Below are positions 18,194 through 26,802 of a stretch of 64,000 nucleotides of DNA, piece by piece. Under the pieces are notes generated by a model. It was not told where the DNA came from. It worked only from the letters and a program-made list of their open reading frames with translations, and searched no databases. A program made the translations under genes and the position numbers. This stretch comes from Verrucomicrobiota bacterium (GTDB lineage: Bacteria > Verrucomicrobiota > Verrucomicrobiia > Verrucomicrobiales > Akkermansiaceae), in assembly GCA_030835305.1 (NCBI GenBank), contig JAURPJ010000058.1, forward strand, positions 17,136-81,135, given 5' to 3'. Each line of letters starts with the position of its first letter. Position 1 is the first letter of the stretch.

Positions 18194-18577
18194 TTTCCTC
18201 TCCTCAAGTTTGTGATTTTCACGAGATTGTGACTTCGGTACCTCCCGCTTTTCGATCCACACCGAGCCGAGCCAAAAAGGAATGAGCATAATAAGGGGCG
18301 CTGCCGCTTGGCCGATCTGGCTCCATTCATTGGGCGTAAATCCTTCAAAACAAATGGTTCGCAGCATTGTTGATTGGGTGGCAGGATGGGATCCCATTCC
18401 GACGGCGAAGGCTCCCATCGAGATCGGGAGTAGCTTAATTGACCATAACAGCAAGGCTGGCGGGTTTCCTGCGATGGTGGATTTCCAGTTGGCCTCGAGC
18501 GCGAGTGAATACGATTTTCCGGGTTTGATCTCAAGCCTGCGGAAGAGGAACCAAGCTTCGATGCTGGCAATGATCAT
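18191..18577 (-). CDS. Hypothetical membrane protein
   Basis: A 128-residue product with two or three hydrophobic segments: PPALLLWSIKLLPISMGAFA in the middle and APLIMLIPFWLGSVWI near the end, followed by a basic, hydrophilic tail. I do not recognise a family. Composition looks protein-like and membrane-like rather than like a shadow frame, and nothing credible is encoded opposite. The stop codon touches the T tract of the facing terminator. No clear ribosome binding site is seen, so the call is moderate. Confidence 0.5.
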   Translation of the reverse strand: MIIASIEAWFLFRRLEIKPGKSYSLALEANWKSTIAGNPPALLLWSIKLLPISMGAFAVGMGSHPATQSTMLRTICFEGFTPNEWSQIGQAAAPLIMLIPFWLGSVWIEKREVPKSQSRENHKLEERK

Positions 18578-18696
18578 CCTTAGAGATTAATATTACCGTT
18601 TGCCGACGAGGTCGCGGATGAGGCAGAGTAAGTCAGAGCATTGTAAATTCTTATCTGCGTAGTGATGGAGGGCGTAAACGCGAAGTCATAAAATAG

Positions 18697-18855
18697 TCAA
18701 AACGCCCGGATTACGACCAAAAGCAGACTGATGGTAGTCCAGCCGGGTGAGTAAAAAGTAAGGAATACGGCGGCCATTAAGCCGAGGGCCAAGAAATGGA
18801 GACCTTTCAGTTTGGGGGTTCTGGGCTTTTTAGGTTCATTGCTTGCTTGATCAAA
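18697..18855 (-). CDS. Small membrane ORF in frame just after the MidA gene stop
   Basis: On the minus strand, reading on from the TAA of the methyltransferase gene in the same frame gives 52 further sense codons. They encode a basic stretch (EPKKPRTPKLKG), then a hydrophobic stretch (LHFLALGLMAAVFLTFYS, then PGWTTISLLLVVIRAF) and a TGA. This looks like a genuine short membrane protein. There is no ATG before the hydrophobic part; only TTG or an internal ATG inside the helix is available. It could be a separate small gene with a rare start, a readthrough tail, or a fragment left by a mutation of the upstream stop. Confidence 0.4.
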   Translation of the reverse strand, partial: FDQASNEPKKPRTPKLKGLHFLALGLMAAVFLTFYSPGWTTISLLLVVIRAF

Positions 18856-20001
18856 TTAATGGTATTGATCTCCCTGCTCAAAGACGGTCGCGGGGTCGAC
18901 GTCGCCCTTGGTCATTTCAAGCGCGTAAAAACGGCTGCCAAATTGTGAGGGGTGGATGAGAGTTTGAAATTGCCCGATCTCTTGCGGGGTGGGGCCGGAG
19001 AGGAGCCAGTCTTTGCCGCAGTAGGTCAGGTAGCGGCTTTGATTCATGGCGGGATAAGTTTTAAATCCCAGTGAGCCGGCGCATTGTTCGACCGCGCTGA
19101 AGTTGACGTCTGAGGTGAGGTCCTGCTCTCCCGGATTGTCGAGCGGATGGGCGCTGGATTGGTGTTTGGAATAGCAACGGAGGGTGCCGGCGGTCCGGGC
19201 CGGGTGATACAGTGTTTCTTCATCGAGACCGTAATCGATCCAGATAAAGAGCGCGTTGTTGAAGACTCCGGCGAGTGGCTTTAGAAAAGATGAGAGATCG
19301 GGAGGTCCTTCTCCGACGTAGCCTTCCGCAAGGTTTTCGGGAAGGGGAGGAGTGGCGGGACGCGTGTCCCAGTCGAGCGAGCTTTCCTTTGATGTGACGA
19401 GGGCTTCATGCCATTGGCCACCGGATTTCAGGTACACGGGGACGGGCAGGGCATCGAGGATTTCGTTTGCGACCAGAGCCCCAATTTTTGCTTTTGCTTC
19501 CCCCGGAGTGGCAATGACGGAGGCCTTCCCTCCGAGTTTGGCTTGCAGGAATTGGCGCCGGACAGGAAGAGGTTCGTGAACCAGGTAGTTGATCGCCTTG
19601 TCGAATTTGGGATTGAGGGCTTTGATGGTATCGAGAATATCGAGGCAGAGGGTGCCATCGTGAGCGCCTGGTTCCAGGACCGTGAAAGATTCGGGTGAGC
19701 CATTGGCCAGCCAGAATTTGTGCAGTCGGTGCGCGAGGAGTTTTCCGAAAACGGGGCCAACGGAAACGCTGGTGATGAAATCGCCTTTTTTCGAGACGAT
19801 CGGAACCTCCGGGCGGGCATAGTAGCCCAATTCCGGGTGATAGAGGCACTGTGCCATGTAGTCGGCAAACGAGAGCGGGCCGGATTTTGCGATTTCATCA
19901 CGGATAAGATGGCCCAAGTCAGTAGTTGCCCCCGGGGCGGATCGGGGGTAAGGAAATGCCTGCTGCAGGCCAGTTAGATCGACAGGTTCGCGATGCATCA
20001 T
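18856..20001 (-). CDS. MidA/NDUFAF7-type SAM-dependent methyltransferase
   Basis: Class I methyltransferase of the family that includes human NDUFAF7, an arginine methyltransferase for complex I assembly; the bacterial role is uncertain. Diagnostic segments are CLYHPELGYY, GDFITSVSVGPVFG, VLEPGAHDGTLCLDIL (SAM-binding loop) and ANEILDALPV. The C-terminal half is less conserved. The start is unsettled: the ATG at 20001 shares bases with the start of the divergent gene, and a TTG at 19917, just before the conserved LIRDEIAKSGPLSF block, would also work. An in-frame small membrane ORF follows the stop codon directly. Confidence 0.85.
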   Translation of the reverse strand: MMHREPVDLTGLQQAFPYPRSAPGATTDLGHLIRDEIAKSGPLSFADYMAQCLYHPELGYYARPEVPIVSKKGDFITSVSVGPVFGKLLAHRLHKFWLANGSPESFTVLEPGAHDGTLCLDILDTIKALNPKFDKAINYLVHEPLPVRRQFLQAKLGGKASVIATPGEAKAKIGALVANEILDALPVPVYLKSGGQWHEALVTSKESSLDWDTRPATPPLPENLAEGYVGEGPPDLSSFLKPLAGVFNNALFIWIDYGLDEETLYHPARTAGTLRCYSKHQSSAHPLDNPGEQDLTSDVNFSAVEQCAGSLGFKTYPAMNQSRYLTYCGKDWLLSGPTPQEIGQFQTLIHPSQFGSRFYALEMTKGDVDPATVFEQGDQYH

Positions 20002-22495
20002 GTATGGGACAAGGAACAAGAGGGCAAGACGCTGGTTTTTCAAGCGAAAGGGTTTTTGGATCTTTTGCTTGTTATGCCTGATTGCGGCTGGCGTCTCGGC
20101 TTACATCGGGAATAAGAAATTGGATCCGTATCGTACGTTCGCGCAGGAGTATGATCTCAAGCGGGTGGGCAAAAAGGAGGAGATGAGCTTCATCCATGAT
20201 CGTGGTGGTGTTGACATTGGCACGATGTTTGTAGAAAATCGTTTTTCGATCCCTCTAGACGAGATTCCTCCGGTTTTTGTAGACGCGGTTTTGGCGCAGG
20301 AGGATCAAAGATTTTATCAGCACGACGGGGTAGATTGGATCGGCGTGGCACGCGCGGCCTGGTTAAACGCCCAGAGCGGTTCGATTACGCAGGGTGCGGG
20401 AACGATCACGATGCAGTTGGCGCGAAAGTCCTTCGACTTGCTGGGCGAGGCGAGGCGTCGTAAGTGGACCGGCTACGAGCGCAAGATTGTGGAGGCGTTC
20501 GTAGCGCTCAGAATCGAAGAGCATTTCCGGGGACAGTTGGAATCTGAATTTCCCAACGACAAGGAAGAGCGCAAAAAGGCAGCCAAGGAAGATATTCTGG
20601 AGATGTATCTGAATCTGGTCCCTTTTGGCTCCGGATTTTACGGGGTGCGGTCGGCTTCTTTGGGATACTTTGGCAAGGAACCCAAGGACCTGACGGTTTC
20701 GGAATCGGCTTCCATCGTGGCCTGCCTGAAGAATCCCCAGCGAATTTCGCCGCTCAATAATTTAAAGGAAAACAAGACGAATCGGGATATGGTTCTGACT
20801 CGAATGGCTCTCGAGGGGATGATTTCCGATTCAGATCGGGATAAGATGATCTCCAGTCCGGTGGTTTTAAATCCCAATCCGATTCGTCGTGGAAAATCTT
20901 TCCTTTACGAAATCGTCGCCGAACAAGCTCGTGATTTGGTAGGAGAGGAGGCTCTCTCCCGCGGGGGATACACGATCCGCACGACGATTGATGCAGCTGT
21001 TCAGCGGGCTGCGGAAGAGAAGATGGCCCGCCAGCTTTTGCAGGTTGAAAGTCAGGAAGGATATCAGCATCCAAAGTATTCGGAATTCGAAAAATCAAAT
21101 GGACCCCCGAAATATCTGCAGGGTGCCACCTTGATGATGGATCACGAGACCGGCGAGGTGATCGCCCACGTGGGAGGGCGAAATTACGCTCACTCGCAAT
21201 ACGACTTCATCGAGAACGGCAGCCGCCCGCTGGGGACGGCATTTTTCCCTTTCGTTTACGCCACGGGTTTCGAGAAAGGAAGGCATCCTGCCACCATGGT
21301 GGTTGATGAACAGATGGATCTTCGTAAGCTTCAAGTTGGTGGGCTTGAAGGGGTTGCGGGGGAGTGGGGGATGGAGATTGCCAATCCGGAATACGAGGGA
21401 GGAATCACCTCACGCCATGCTCTCGCGATGTCCAAAATCGCGGCGACAGTTGAACTTGGCCAGCAAATCGGCCTTTCGAATGTGCACGAGATTTCGAAGA
21501 ATTTTGGCTTCAGCCTGCCTTCCGAAAAATTATTGAACCGAACGATCGTAGGCTTTGACAACGTGAGTATGCCTGAGGTTGTCTCAGCTTACTCGACCTT
21601 CCCCCGGGGGGGGAGTCGGATCACGGCAAGGCACTACATTTTGGAGATACGTGATATCGATGGTAAGATCGTCTACCCACTCGGCGGAAATGGTCCGGTG
21701 CTCGAGACCAAAGAGGTTTGTTCTGCCGCCGCCGCTTTTCAGGTTCACAGCGTCCTCAACGAAGTGATGAGAAAAGGTAATCTGTCCGATTCGGCCAAGG
21801 GACTGAAATCGGGACTGTTGCTCGGAGGTGGCAAGACTGGAACTCCGTATGGTCTCACTGATGCCTGGATGGTGGGTTACAACAGCAGAATTACCTGTGC
21901 TGTTTGGGTTGGATTTTATGAAGGTGACCGTCAGGCGATCCACGAGACTGCTTTCGCCAAAAATGTGGCTTATCCGATTTGGGAGGATATGATGAATGCC
22001 TCCCAGCCAGCATTTACGGGTCGGGAAATTTTGCCTCCGGATTCGGTGGAGAAAGTTTCGATTTGTCGGGTGTCAGGGATGCGCCCCACGGGTTATTGCA
22101 ATGAGTCTTTTGTGAACCCAGTGTCGGGGCAGATTAGTTTTCCGACCACCAGTTACAAGGAGTATTTGCGAAAGGGACAGGAGATAGGGATTTGTGCGAT
22201 TCATGGTGGCGGAATTGATATCGAGGCCCTGGCCGAGCAAGCCCAGGTTCGTGATACCATCAATGCCATTCCCATTAAGGCCAAGGCCCCTCTTCTACTT
22301 GGGTTCGACCCTTATAATAGTGAAACGCCGACTTTGGGAATTAAGGATGATAGCGCCGAGATGTGGATTTCAGACGATGAAATTCTGATTGTGGAAGATC
22401 AGGTGCGGGGAGAACGCGAAGCTTGGTTGAAGTTACCACATCCTCCGCGTTTTGAACTTCCTCCACCGGATCCTGACCATCTTGAGAGCAACTGA
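20000..22495 (+). CDS. PBP1A-like peptidoglycan glycosyltransferase with degenerate transpeptidase domain
   Basis: An 831-residue type II membrane protein (TM about 19-38). The GT51 domain appears active: LAQEDQRFYQHDGVDW with Glu101, QGAGTITMQLARKSF, and the KEDILEMYLNLVPFG block. The C-terminal penicillin-binding fold is recognisable, but its active site is broken. The SxxK motif reads T413-A-F-F416 (RPLGTAFFPFVY), losing both the nucleophile serine and the lysine, and SxN reads S478-K-I. Only KTGT (612-615) survives. It therefore should polymerise glycan strands without cross-linking them. Its start overlaps the start of the divergent methyltransferase gene. It heads a plus-strand gene run to 26793. 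There is no frameshift, so it is a maintained variant, not debris. Confidence 0.88.
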   Translation: MYGTRNKRARRWFFKRKGFWIFCLLCLIAAGVSAYIGNKKLDPYRTFAQEYDLKRVGKKEEMSFIHDRGGVDIGTMFVENRFSIPLDEIPPVFVDAVLAQEDQRFYQHDGVDWIGVARAAWLNAQSGSITQGAGTITMQLARKSFDLLGEARRRKWTGYERKIVEAFVALRIEEHFRGQLESEFPNDKEERKKAAKEDILEMYLNLVPFGSGFYGVRSASLGYFGKEPKDLTVSESASIVACLKNPQRISPLNNLKENKTNRDMVLTRMALEGMISDSDRDKMISSPVVLNPNPIRRGKSFLYEIVAEQARDLVGEEALSRGGYTIRTTIDAAVQRAAEEKMARQLLQVESQEGYQHPKYSEFEKSNGPPKYLQGATLMMDHETGEVIAHVGGRNYAHSQYDFIENGSRPLGTAFFPFVYATGFEKGRHPATMVVDEQMDLRKLQVGGLEGVAGEWGMEIANPEYEGGITSRHALAMSKIAATVELGQQIGLSNVHEISKNFGFSLPSEKLLNRTIVGFDNVSMPEVVSAYSTFPRGGSRITARHYILEIRDIDGKIVYPLGGNGPVLETKEVCSAAAAFQVHSVLNEVMRKGNLSDSAKGLKSGLLLGGGKTGTPYGLTDAWMVGYNSRITCAVWVGFYEGDRQAIHETAFAKNVAYPIWEDMMNASQPAFTGREILPPDSVEKVSICRVSGMRPTGYCNESFVNPVSGQISFPTTSYKEYLRKGQEIGICAIHGGGIDIEALAEQAQVRDTINAIPIKAKAPLLLGFDPYNSETPTLGIKDDSAEMWISDDEILIVEDQVRGEREAWLKLPHPPRFELPPPDPDHLESN

Positions 22496-22502
22496 TTTAG
22501 TC

Positions 22503-23738
22503 ATGAGTGAAACCGCTACTGCAAATCGATGGGTCCCATACCAGTGTCCTACGTGTTTCGGCCTTTTTAGGATTAAGAAAAGCCAAATGGGGCAGGCCGG
22601 GCGTTGCCCGGTTTGCAGCTCTGTGGTGAGGCCGAGCGCAAAGGAGAATCGCGGGATTCTCGAGCAAGCAGCTTCTTCGGCCTCGGATCATGATAACCTG
22701 CTTGAGAAAGTGGCAGTTGCAAAGGCGATGACTCCCGACGAGATCGCAGGGCTGGAGGCCGCTCGCAAAAAAGGCCGCCGTCGTCAACATGTGGGTGAAG
22801 AGGCGGAAGGAATTGATTGGGAGGATGAGGAGCGTCAGGAAGGCTCAAAAGAAGTGTCGTGGAGGGTTGTCGCCAGTATCCTCCTGTCGGCGTTCGTCCT
22901 TCTGGCTTTGAGTATCTTCTATTATCAACGCTTAGTAGAAAATCCCACGGCCGGTTTTAGCGAACCGCTTATTGATCGCGAAAAAGCCGATGCCTTGCTC
23001 GATGAGATTGAGAAGGCAGAGCAAAAAACCAAGAAGATTGAAGAAGGTGAGATCGCGGCCAAGATTGTGGATGGCTTTAAAAAGTTCGATAATGACAAGC
23101 TGGAAGAGGCGGTTAAGAATTTCGTAAACGCTGAGTCTCCCGCCGAACTGAAGAAATACATCCGCGAGGCCGAAAGAGTCGGTCCTTTAATCGATCGTTA
23201 TTACGAACAGGTAGCATACGAGGCCGCGGGGTTTGAGTCCTTGAATCGACTGGAGCTTTCCTACCTGGGAGAGATTTTGACGACTTCAGTGACGACTGCG
23301 GATTTTCTGTCCTCGCCAATTGCGGTTGAAAGGGTTGTGGATGGTGACAAGGAAAGTTATCAGGTGGATTGGGAAAGCTGGGTGGGATACTGCGATTACC
23401 CCCCGGAGGAAATGAGGGAGAAAAAGCCGGACCAACCATTTCTTATGAGGGTCATTATGGAGCCTGCCAATTACTATAATTATGGCTTTTCAGATGATCG
23501 CAAATGGAGGTCGTTGGGCCTCGAGCTGAAAGATTCGGTTTATTCTTTTCTTGGCTACGTTGCGAGGGATTCGGAGCAAGACAAAGAGTTACAGATTATG
23601 ATGAAAAACGCAAACGCGTTGTCTTGCTTGATCAAAGTTGCTTACCCTTCGGGTGCACGTGCGAAGGACCAGGTTGAAATTCTTGAAATTGTGGCAAAGG
23701 GATGGGTGACTCCTCTTGAGAAAAAAAGGAATGAGTGA
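22503..23738 (+). CDS. Zinc-ribbon, single-TM protein of unknown function
   Basis: A 411-residue protein beginning with a CxxC...CxxC zinc ribbon (CPTCFGLFRIKKSQMG, then CPVC), then a charged linker with a KKGRRR patch, one TM helix (VASILLSAFVLLALSIFYY, about 125-143) and a long outer domain of unknown family starting with a strongly charged helix. N-terminal zinc ribbons of this style are common on membrane proteins in the PVC group. I chose the ATG at 22503 (MSETATANRW), 7 bp after the preceding stop; the frame opens earlier but would overlap that gene. It overlaps the next gene by 8 bp, implying translational coupling. Confidence 0.72.
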   Translation: MSETATANRWVPYQCPTCFGLFRIKKSQMGQAGRCPVCSSVVRPSAKENRGILEQAASSASDHDNLLEKVAVAKAMTPDEIAGLEAARKKGRRRQHVGEEAEGIDWEDEERQEGSKEVSWRVVASILLSAFVLLALSIFYYQRLVENPTAGFSEPLIDREKADALLDEIEKAEQKTKKIEEGEIAAKIVDGFKKFDNDKLEEAVKNFVNAESPAELKKYIREAERVGPLIDRYYEQVAYEAAGFESLNRLELSYLGEILTTSVTTADFLSSPIAVERVVDGDKESYQVDWESWVGYCDYPPEEMREKKPDQPFLMRVIMEPANYYNYGFSDDRKWRSLGLELKDSVYSFLGYVARDSEQDKELQIMMKNANALSCLIKVAYPSGARAKDQVEILEIVAKGWVTPLEKKRNE

Positions 23739-25125
23739 ACCTTTTGATTCGCCGGAAGACAAGGCCCTGAGGCTGAATCTTGACACTTCGATTTACGGCA
23801 CATTTGCCGAGATCGGAGCGGGACAGGAGGTTGCGAATTGGTTTTTTCGGGCTTCCGCAACGGCTGGAACGGTCGCTAAGTCGATCTCGGCCTATGATAT
23901 GACGATCAGCGATGCGCTATACGGGAAGACCAAGCGATACGTATCCCAGGAAAGGGTCGTTGATATGGTCAACTATGAGTATGAGTTGCTTAAAAAGCGT
24001 CTTAGCAAACCTAGGGGGAAGGAGTCCCGCTTTTTCGCTTTTGCGAATACGGTAAGGGCGAGGGGATACAAGGATACTGCAGAGTGCCATGGCTGGCTGG
24101 CCATTCGTTTTCAAAGCAAACCGGGCAGGCTTTCCGGGACGATTGTGCTACATGTCAATCTCCTCGATCAAGAGAACGTGGACCAGATGGAGGCTCTTGG
24201 GATTTTGGGGCTCAACCTCATCGATGCCGCCTACCATAAAGGGGGGGACCTGCGAGGATTCGTCGGTTCTCTAACGGAATTTATTGCGCCCGGCCGGATC
24301 GAAATCGACATGCTTCGATTCGAGGGAAAGCCGTTTGAGATGGTCGACAACCGTATCTGCGCGCTTGAGTTGGTCCGACAGGGAATGTCTTCCGCGACTG
24401 TATTTTTGCCCGATGGTGAAGTCGTGCAGGCGGCTGAAGCATTTTACAAGACTCCGCTTTTGATTCTACGAGGAAGCTTTTTGCCGGTGACGAATTTGCA
24501 TTTGGATATGCTGAAGCAGGCTGGGAAGGTCTTTCCTACTAAGTGTGGTTCCGAGGGGGAGCGGCCGTGCCGTGAGGTCTGTGAGGTTTCGCTCAGTAAC
24601 CTTCTACGGAATGGCGAGGTTGATTTGGTGGCGTTCCTCGATCGTGCCGATGCTCTGCAAGCCATTGGCAAGGTCGTCATGGTTTCCAATTGCCCCGAAT
24701 TCCACCGCGTGGCTGCGCTTCTTCGGAGGTTTACGAGAGAGCCCATCGGAATGATCCTGTCGATTGGGCTTTTGAATGAATTGTTCAAGGAGAAGTGGTC
24801 GGACTCGTTGGAGGGGGGGATTCTTGAATCGTTCGGGCGCTTGTTTAAGAGCAAGCTCTCGCTTTTGGTTTATCCGTGGCGCAATGGCAATGACGGCGAA
24901 TACGTGACTGCTGATAATTTCCGCGCGCCCGAAGGGTGGAAAAAACTTTATGAGCACTTTCTCGAGAATGGCATGATTTCGGATATTGGATGTGGTGATG
25001 AGAAGCTCCTGAAAATGACCGGAAGAACCATTCTGAGGGCGGCACTTAATGGCGAAGAGTGGGAAAAATGGGTTCCCGAGGAAGCCCGCTCACTCGTGAA
25101 ATCCCACATCAGCCAGCTAAAATGA
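23731..25125 (+). CDS. Conserved protein with FAEIGAGQEV motif, function unknown
   Basis: A 464-residue soluble protein. The N-terminal block FAEIGAGQEVANWFFRASA, then VAKSISAYDMTISDALYG, and the later FANTVRARGY and CHGWLAIRFQ are, to my recollection, strongly conserved in a family found in several phyla, whose database names I do not trust. No catalytic motif can be named. The start ATG at 23731 follows a purine-rich aaaaaaagga ribosome binding site and overlaps the upstream gene's stop by 8 bp; its own TGA overlaps the next ATG (ATGA). This is therefore the middle of a tight operon with a zinc-ribbon membrane protein and a lipoprotein. Confidence 0.75.
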   Translation: MSEPFDSPEDKALRLNLDTSIYGTFAEIGAGQEVANWFFRASATAGTVAKSISAYDMTISDALYGKTKRYVSQERVVDMVNYEYELLKKRLSKPRGKESRFFAFANTVRARGYKDTAECHGWLAIRFQSKPGRLSGTIVLHVNLLDQENVDQMEALGILGLNLIDAAYHKGGDLRGFVGSLTEFIAPGRIEIDMLRFEGKPFEMVDNRICALELVRQGMSSATVFLPDGEVVQAAEAFYKTPLLILRGSFLPVTNLHLDMLKQAGKVFPTKCGSEGERPCREVCEVSLSNLLRNGEVDLVAFLDRADALQAIGKVVMVSNCPEFHRVAALLRRFTREPIGMILSIGLLNELFKEKWSDSLEGGILESFGRLFKSKLSLLVYPWRNGNDGEYVTADNFRAPEGWKKLYEHFLENGMISDIGCGDEKLLKMTGRTILRAALNGEEWEKWVPEEARSLVKSHISQLK

Positions 25126-25523
25126 TTCGAACTGTTTCCACTGCGTGCGCTCTGGTAATTTTATTTGTGGCGCTGACGTCATGCGCTACACCTACGGGAC
25201 ACTCGTATCCATTGGCAGTCCGTGAGACCAACCGTTTTCTGGAGTCAAAATCACCTCAGTATTTGTTCGATTTGAAGAAGCGGCGAAAAGAGAATGGCTT
25301 CGAGTTTTACTTCTGCGACGGCTCGAAGTGGGATAAAGCCGCAGTCGTTTTTCCTTTGCGGGTCACGGTTGATTTGAGGTCCAGGGATCAGGGTAAACAA
25401 TCGGATTTGCAATTGAGAGCTTATCGGGAAGGGCTATTTTTTAGCAGGAGGAAGCGTGATTTTGAGGACAAGTGGAAGAGATCAATTTTATCCCATCTTC
25501 GTTTAATTCAACCGGACTCCTGA
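25122..25523 (+). CDS. Small lipoprotein of unknown function
   Basis: A 133-residue protein with a lipoprotein signal: hydrophobic ALVILFVALTSC with Cys21 as the predicted lipidated residue. The mature part is charged and has no recognised domain. The ATG overlaps the upstream stop (ATGA), so translation is coupled to the FAEIGAGQEV-family gene; the antiporter gene starts 2 bp after this stop. Whether it stays in the inner membrane or moves to the outer membrane cannot be told. Confidence 0.7.
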   Translation: MIRTVSTACALVILFVALTSCATPTGHSYPLAVRETNRFLESKSPQYLFDLKKRRKENGFEFYFCDGSKWDKAAVVFPLRVTVDLRSRDQGKQSDLQLRAYREGLFFSRRKRDFEDKWKRSILSHLRLIQPDS

Positions 25524-25524
25524 T

Positions 25525-26793
25525 ATGAATATTCTCGATACTACCGCGATCCTTCTGACTCTCGCTGCTGTCTTTGGCTACATTAATCACCGTCTTTTCA
25601 AGCTTCCCACCAGCATTGGGATTCTCCTGATTGGTTTGGTTCTGAGTATTCTGCTCCTGCTTTTTGGCGGGGATTCCATGCGGGAAAGCGCGGATGAGTT
25701 TGTAACGAGGATCGATTTCAACGAGACGGTTATGAATGTCATGCTGAGCTTTCTTCTCTTTGCAGGGGCCTTGCATGTCAACCTGGGCGACCTTCGTGAA
25801 CAGAGATGGGTGGTTGCAATTCTGGCAAGCGCGGGATTGTTGGTCTCCACTTTTCTGGTTGGGACTGCGTCCTACTTTGTTTTCTTGTGGACCGGCCTCG
25901 GCGTGCCTTTTCTTTGGTGCTTGGTTTTCGGGGCCTTGATTTCACCGACTGATCCGGTTGCGGTTCTTGGAATTCTCAAGAAGGTGGGAGTGCCCAAATC
26001 GCTTGAGACCAAGATCACCGGTGAGTCTCTTTTTAACGACGGGGTCGGGGTGGTGGTCTATTTGGTTTTAGTCGGGCTGGCGGCGGGAAAGGCCGAGGCT
26101 TCGATTCTTTCGGTAGGGGAGTTGTTCCTGGTCGAGGTCGGGGGTGGAATTCTTCTCGGAGGGGTCATCGGATATGCGGCCTACTGGATGTTGAAGACGA
26201 TTGACAATTATCAGGTCGAGATCTTAATCACCCTTGCTCTCGTGGCGGGAGGTTATCAGTTGGCGGCGAGCTGGCACTTGAGCGGGCCCCTGGCGATGGT
26301 GGTGGCAGGTCTGATGATTGGAAATCATGGCCGTTTGATGGCGATGAGCGACACTACGCGTGAGCATTTGGATCTTTTTTGGGAGTTAATCGACGAGATT
26401 TTAAATGCGATTTTGTTCCTCCTCATCGGACTTGAAATTTTTGTCCTGACCTGGAGTGGCGGGGCCTTTGGCGCGGGCCTGATCCTAATCTTCGTGGTTC
26501 TGGTTTCCCGGATGATCGCGGTTTCACTACCTGTCTTGGTTCTCAAGAAAGCCCGCACTTTCTCGCCGGGAATTGTCCGGATCTTGACCTGGGGCGGATT
26601 GCGAGGAGGGATTTCGGTGGCCCTGGCCCTAGCCTTGCCGAAAGATGAGAGTCTGACCGGCGAATCGAGGCAGGCCATTTTGATGGGGACATACCTTGTT
26701 GTGATCTTCTCGATTGCCGTGCAGGGATTGACTCTCAAGCCGGTCATCTCCCGGTTGCTGGCGAAAGAGGATGGTGACCCGACCGAGAGCTAA
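25525..26793 (+). CDS. nhaP: CPA1-family Na+(K+)/H+ antiporter, NhaP type
   Basis: A 422-residue inner-membrane exchanger with about 12 helices. The ion-binding ND pair of the CPA1 class lies in GESLFNDGVGVVVYL, preceded by the conserved ISPTDPVAVLGILKK; GGLRGGISVALALALP is the later conserved loop/helix. It exports Na+ or K+ in exchange for protons and so helps control pH and salt. It ends the tightly packed gene run starting with the PBP1A-like protein. There is no large cytoplasmic regulatory domain. The exported cation is not certain. Confidence 0.9.
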   Translation: MNILDTTAILLTLAAVFGYINHRLFKLPTSIGILLIGLVLSILLLLFGGDSMRESADEFVTRIDFNETVMNVMLSFLLFAGALHVNLGDLREQRWVVAILASAGLLVSTFLVGTASYFVFLWTGLGVPFLWCLVFGALISPTDPVAVLGILKKVGVPKSLETKITGESLFNDGVGVVVYLVLVGLAAGKAEASILSVGELFLVEVGGGILLGGVIGYAAYWMLKTIDNYQVEILITLALVAGGYQLAASWHLSGPLAMVVAGLMIGNHGRLMAMSDTTREHLDLFWELIDEILNAILFLLIGLEIFVLTWSGGAFGAGLILIFVVLVSRMIAVSLPVLVLKKARTFSPGIVRILTWGGLRGGISVALALALPKDESLTGESRQAILMGTYLVVIFSIAVQGLTLKPVISRLLAKEDGDPTES

Positions 26794-26802
26794 GTTGGCT
26801 TC

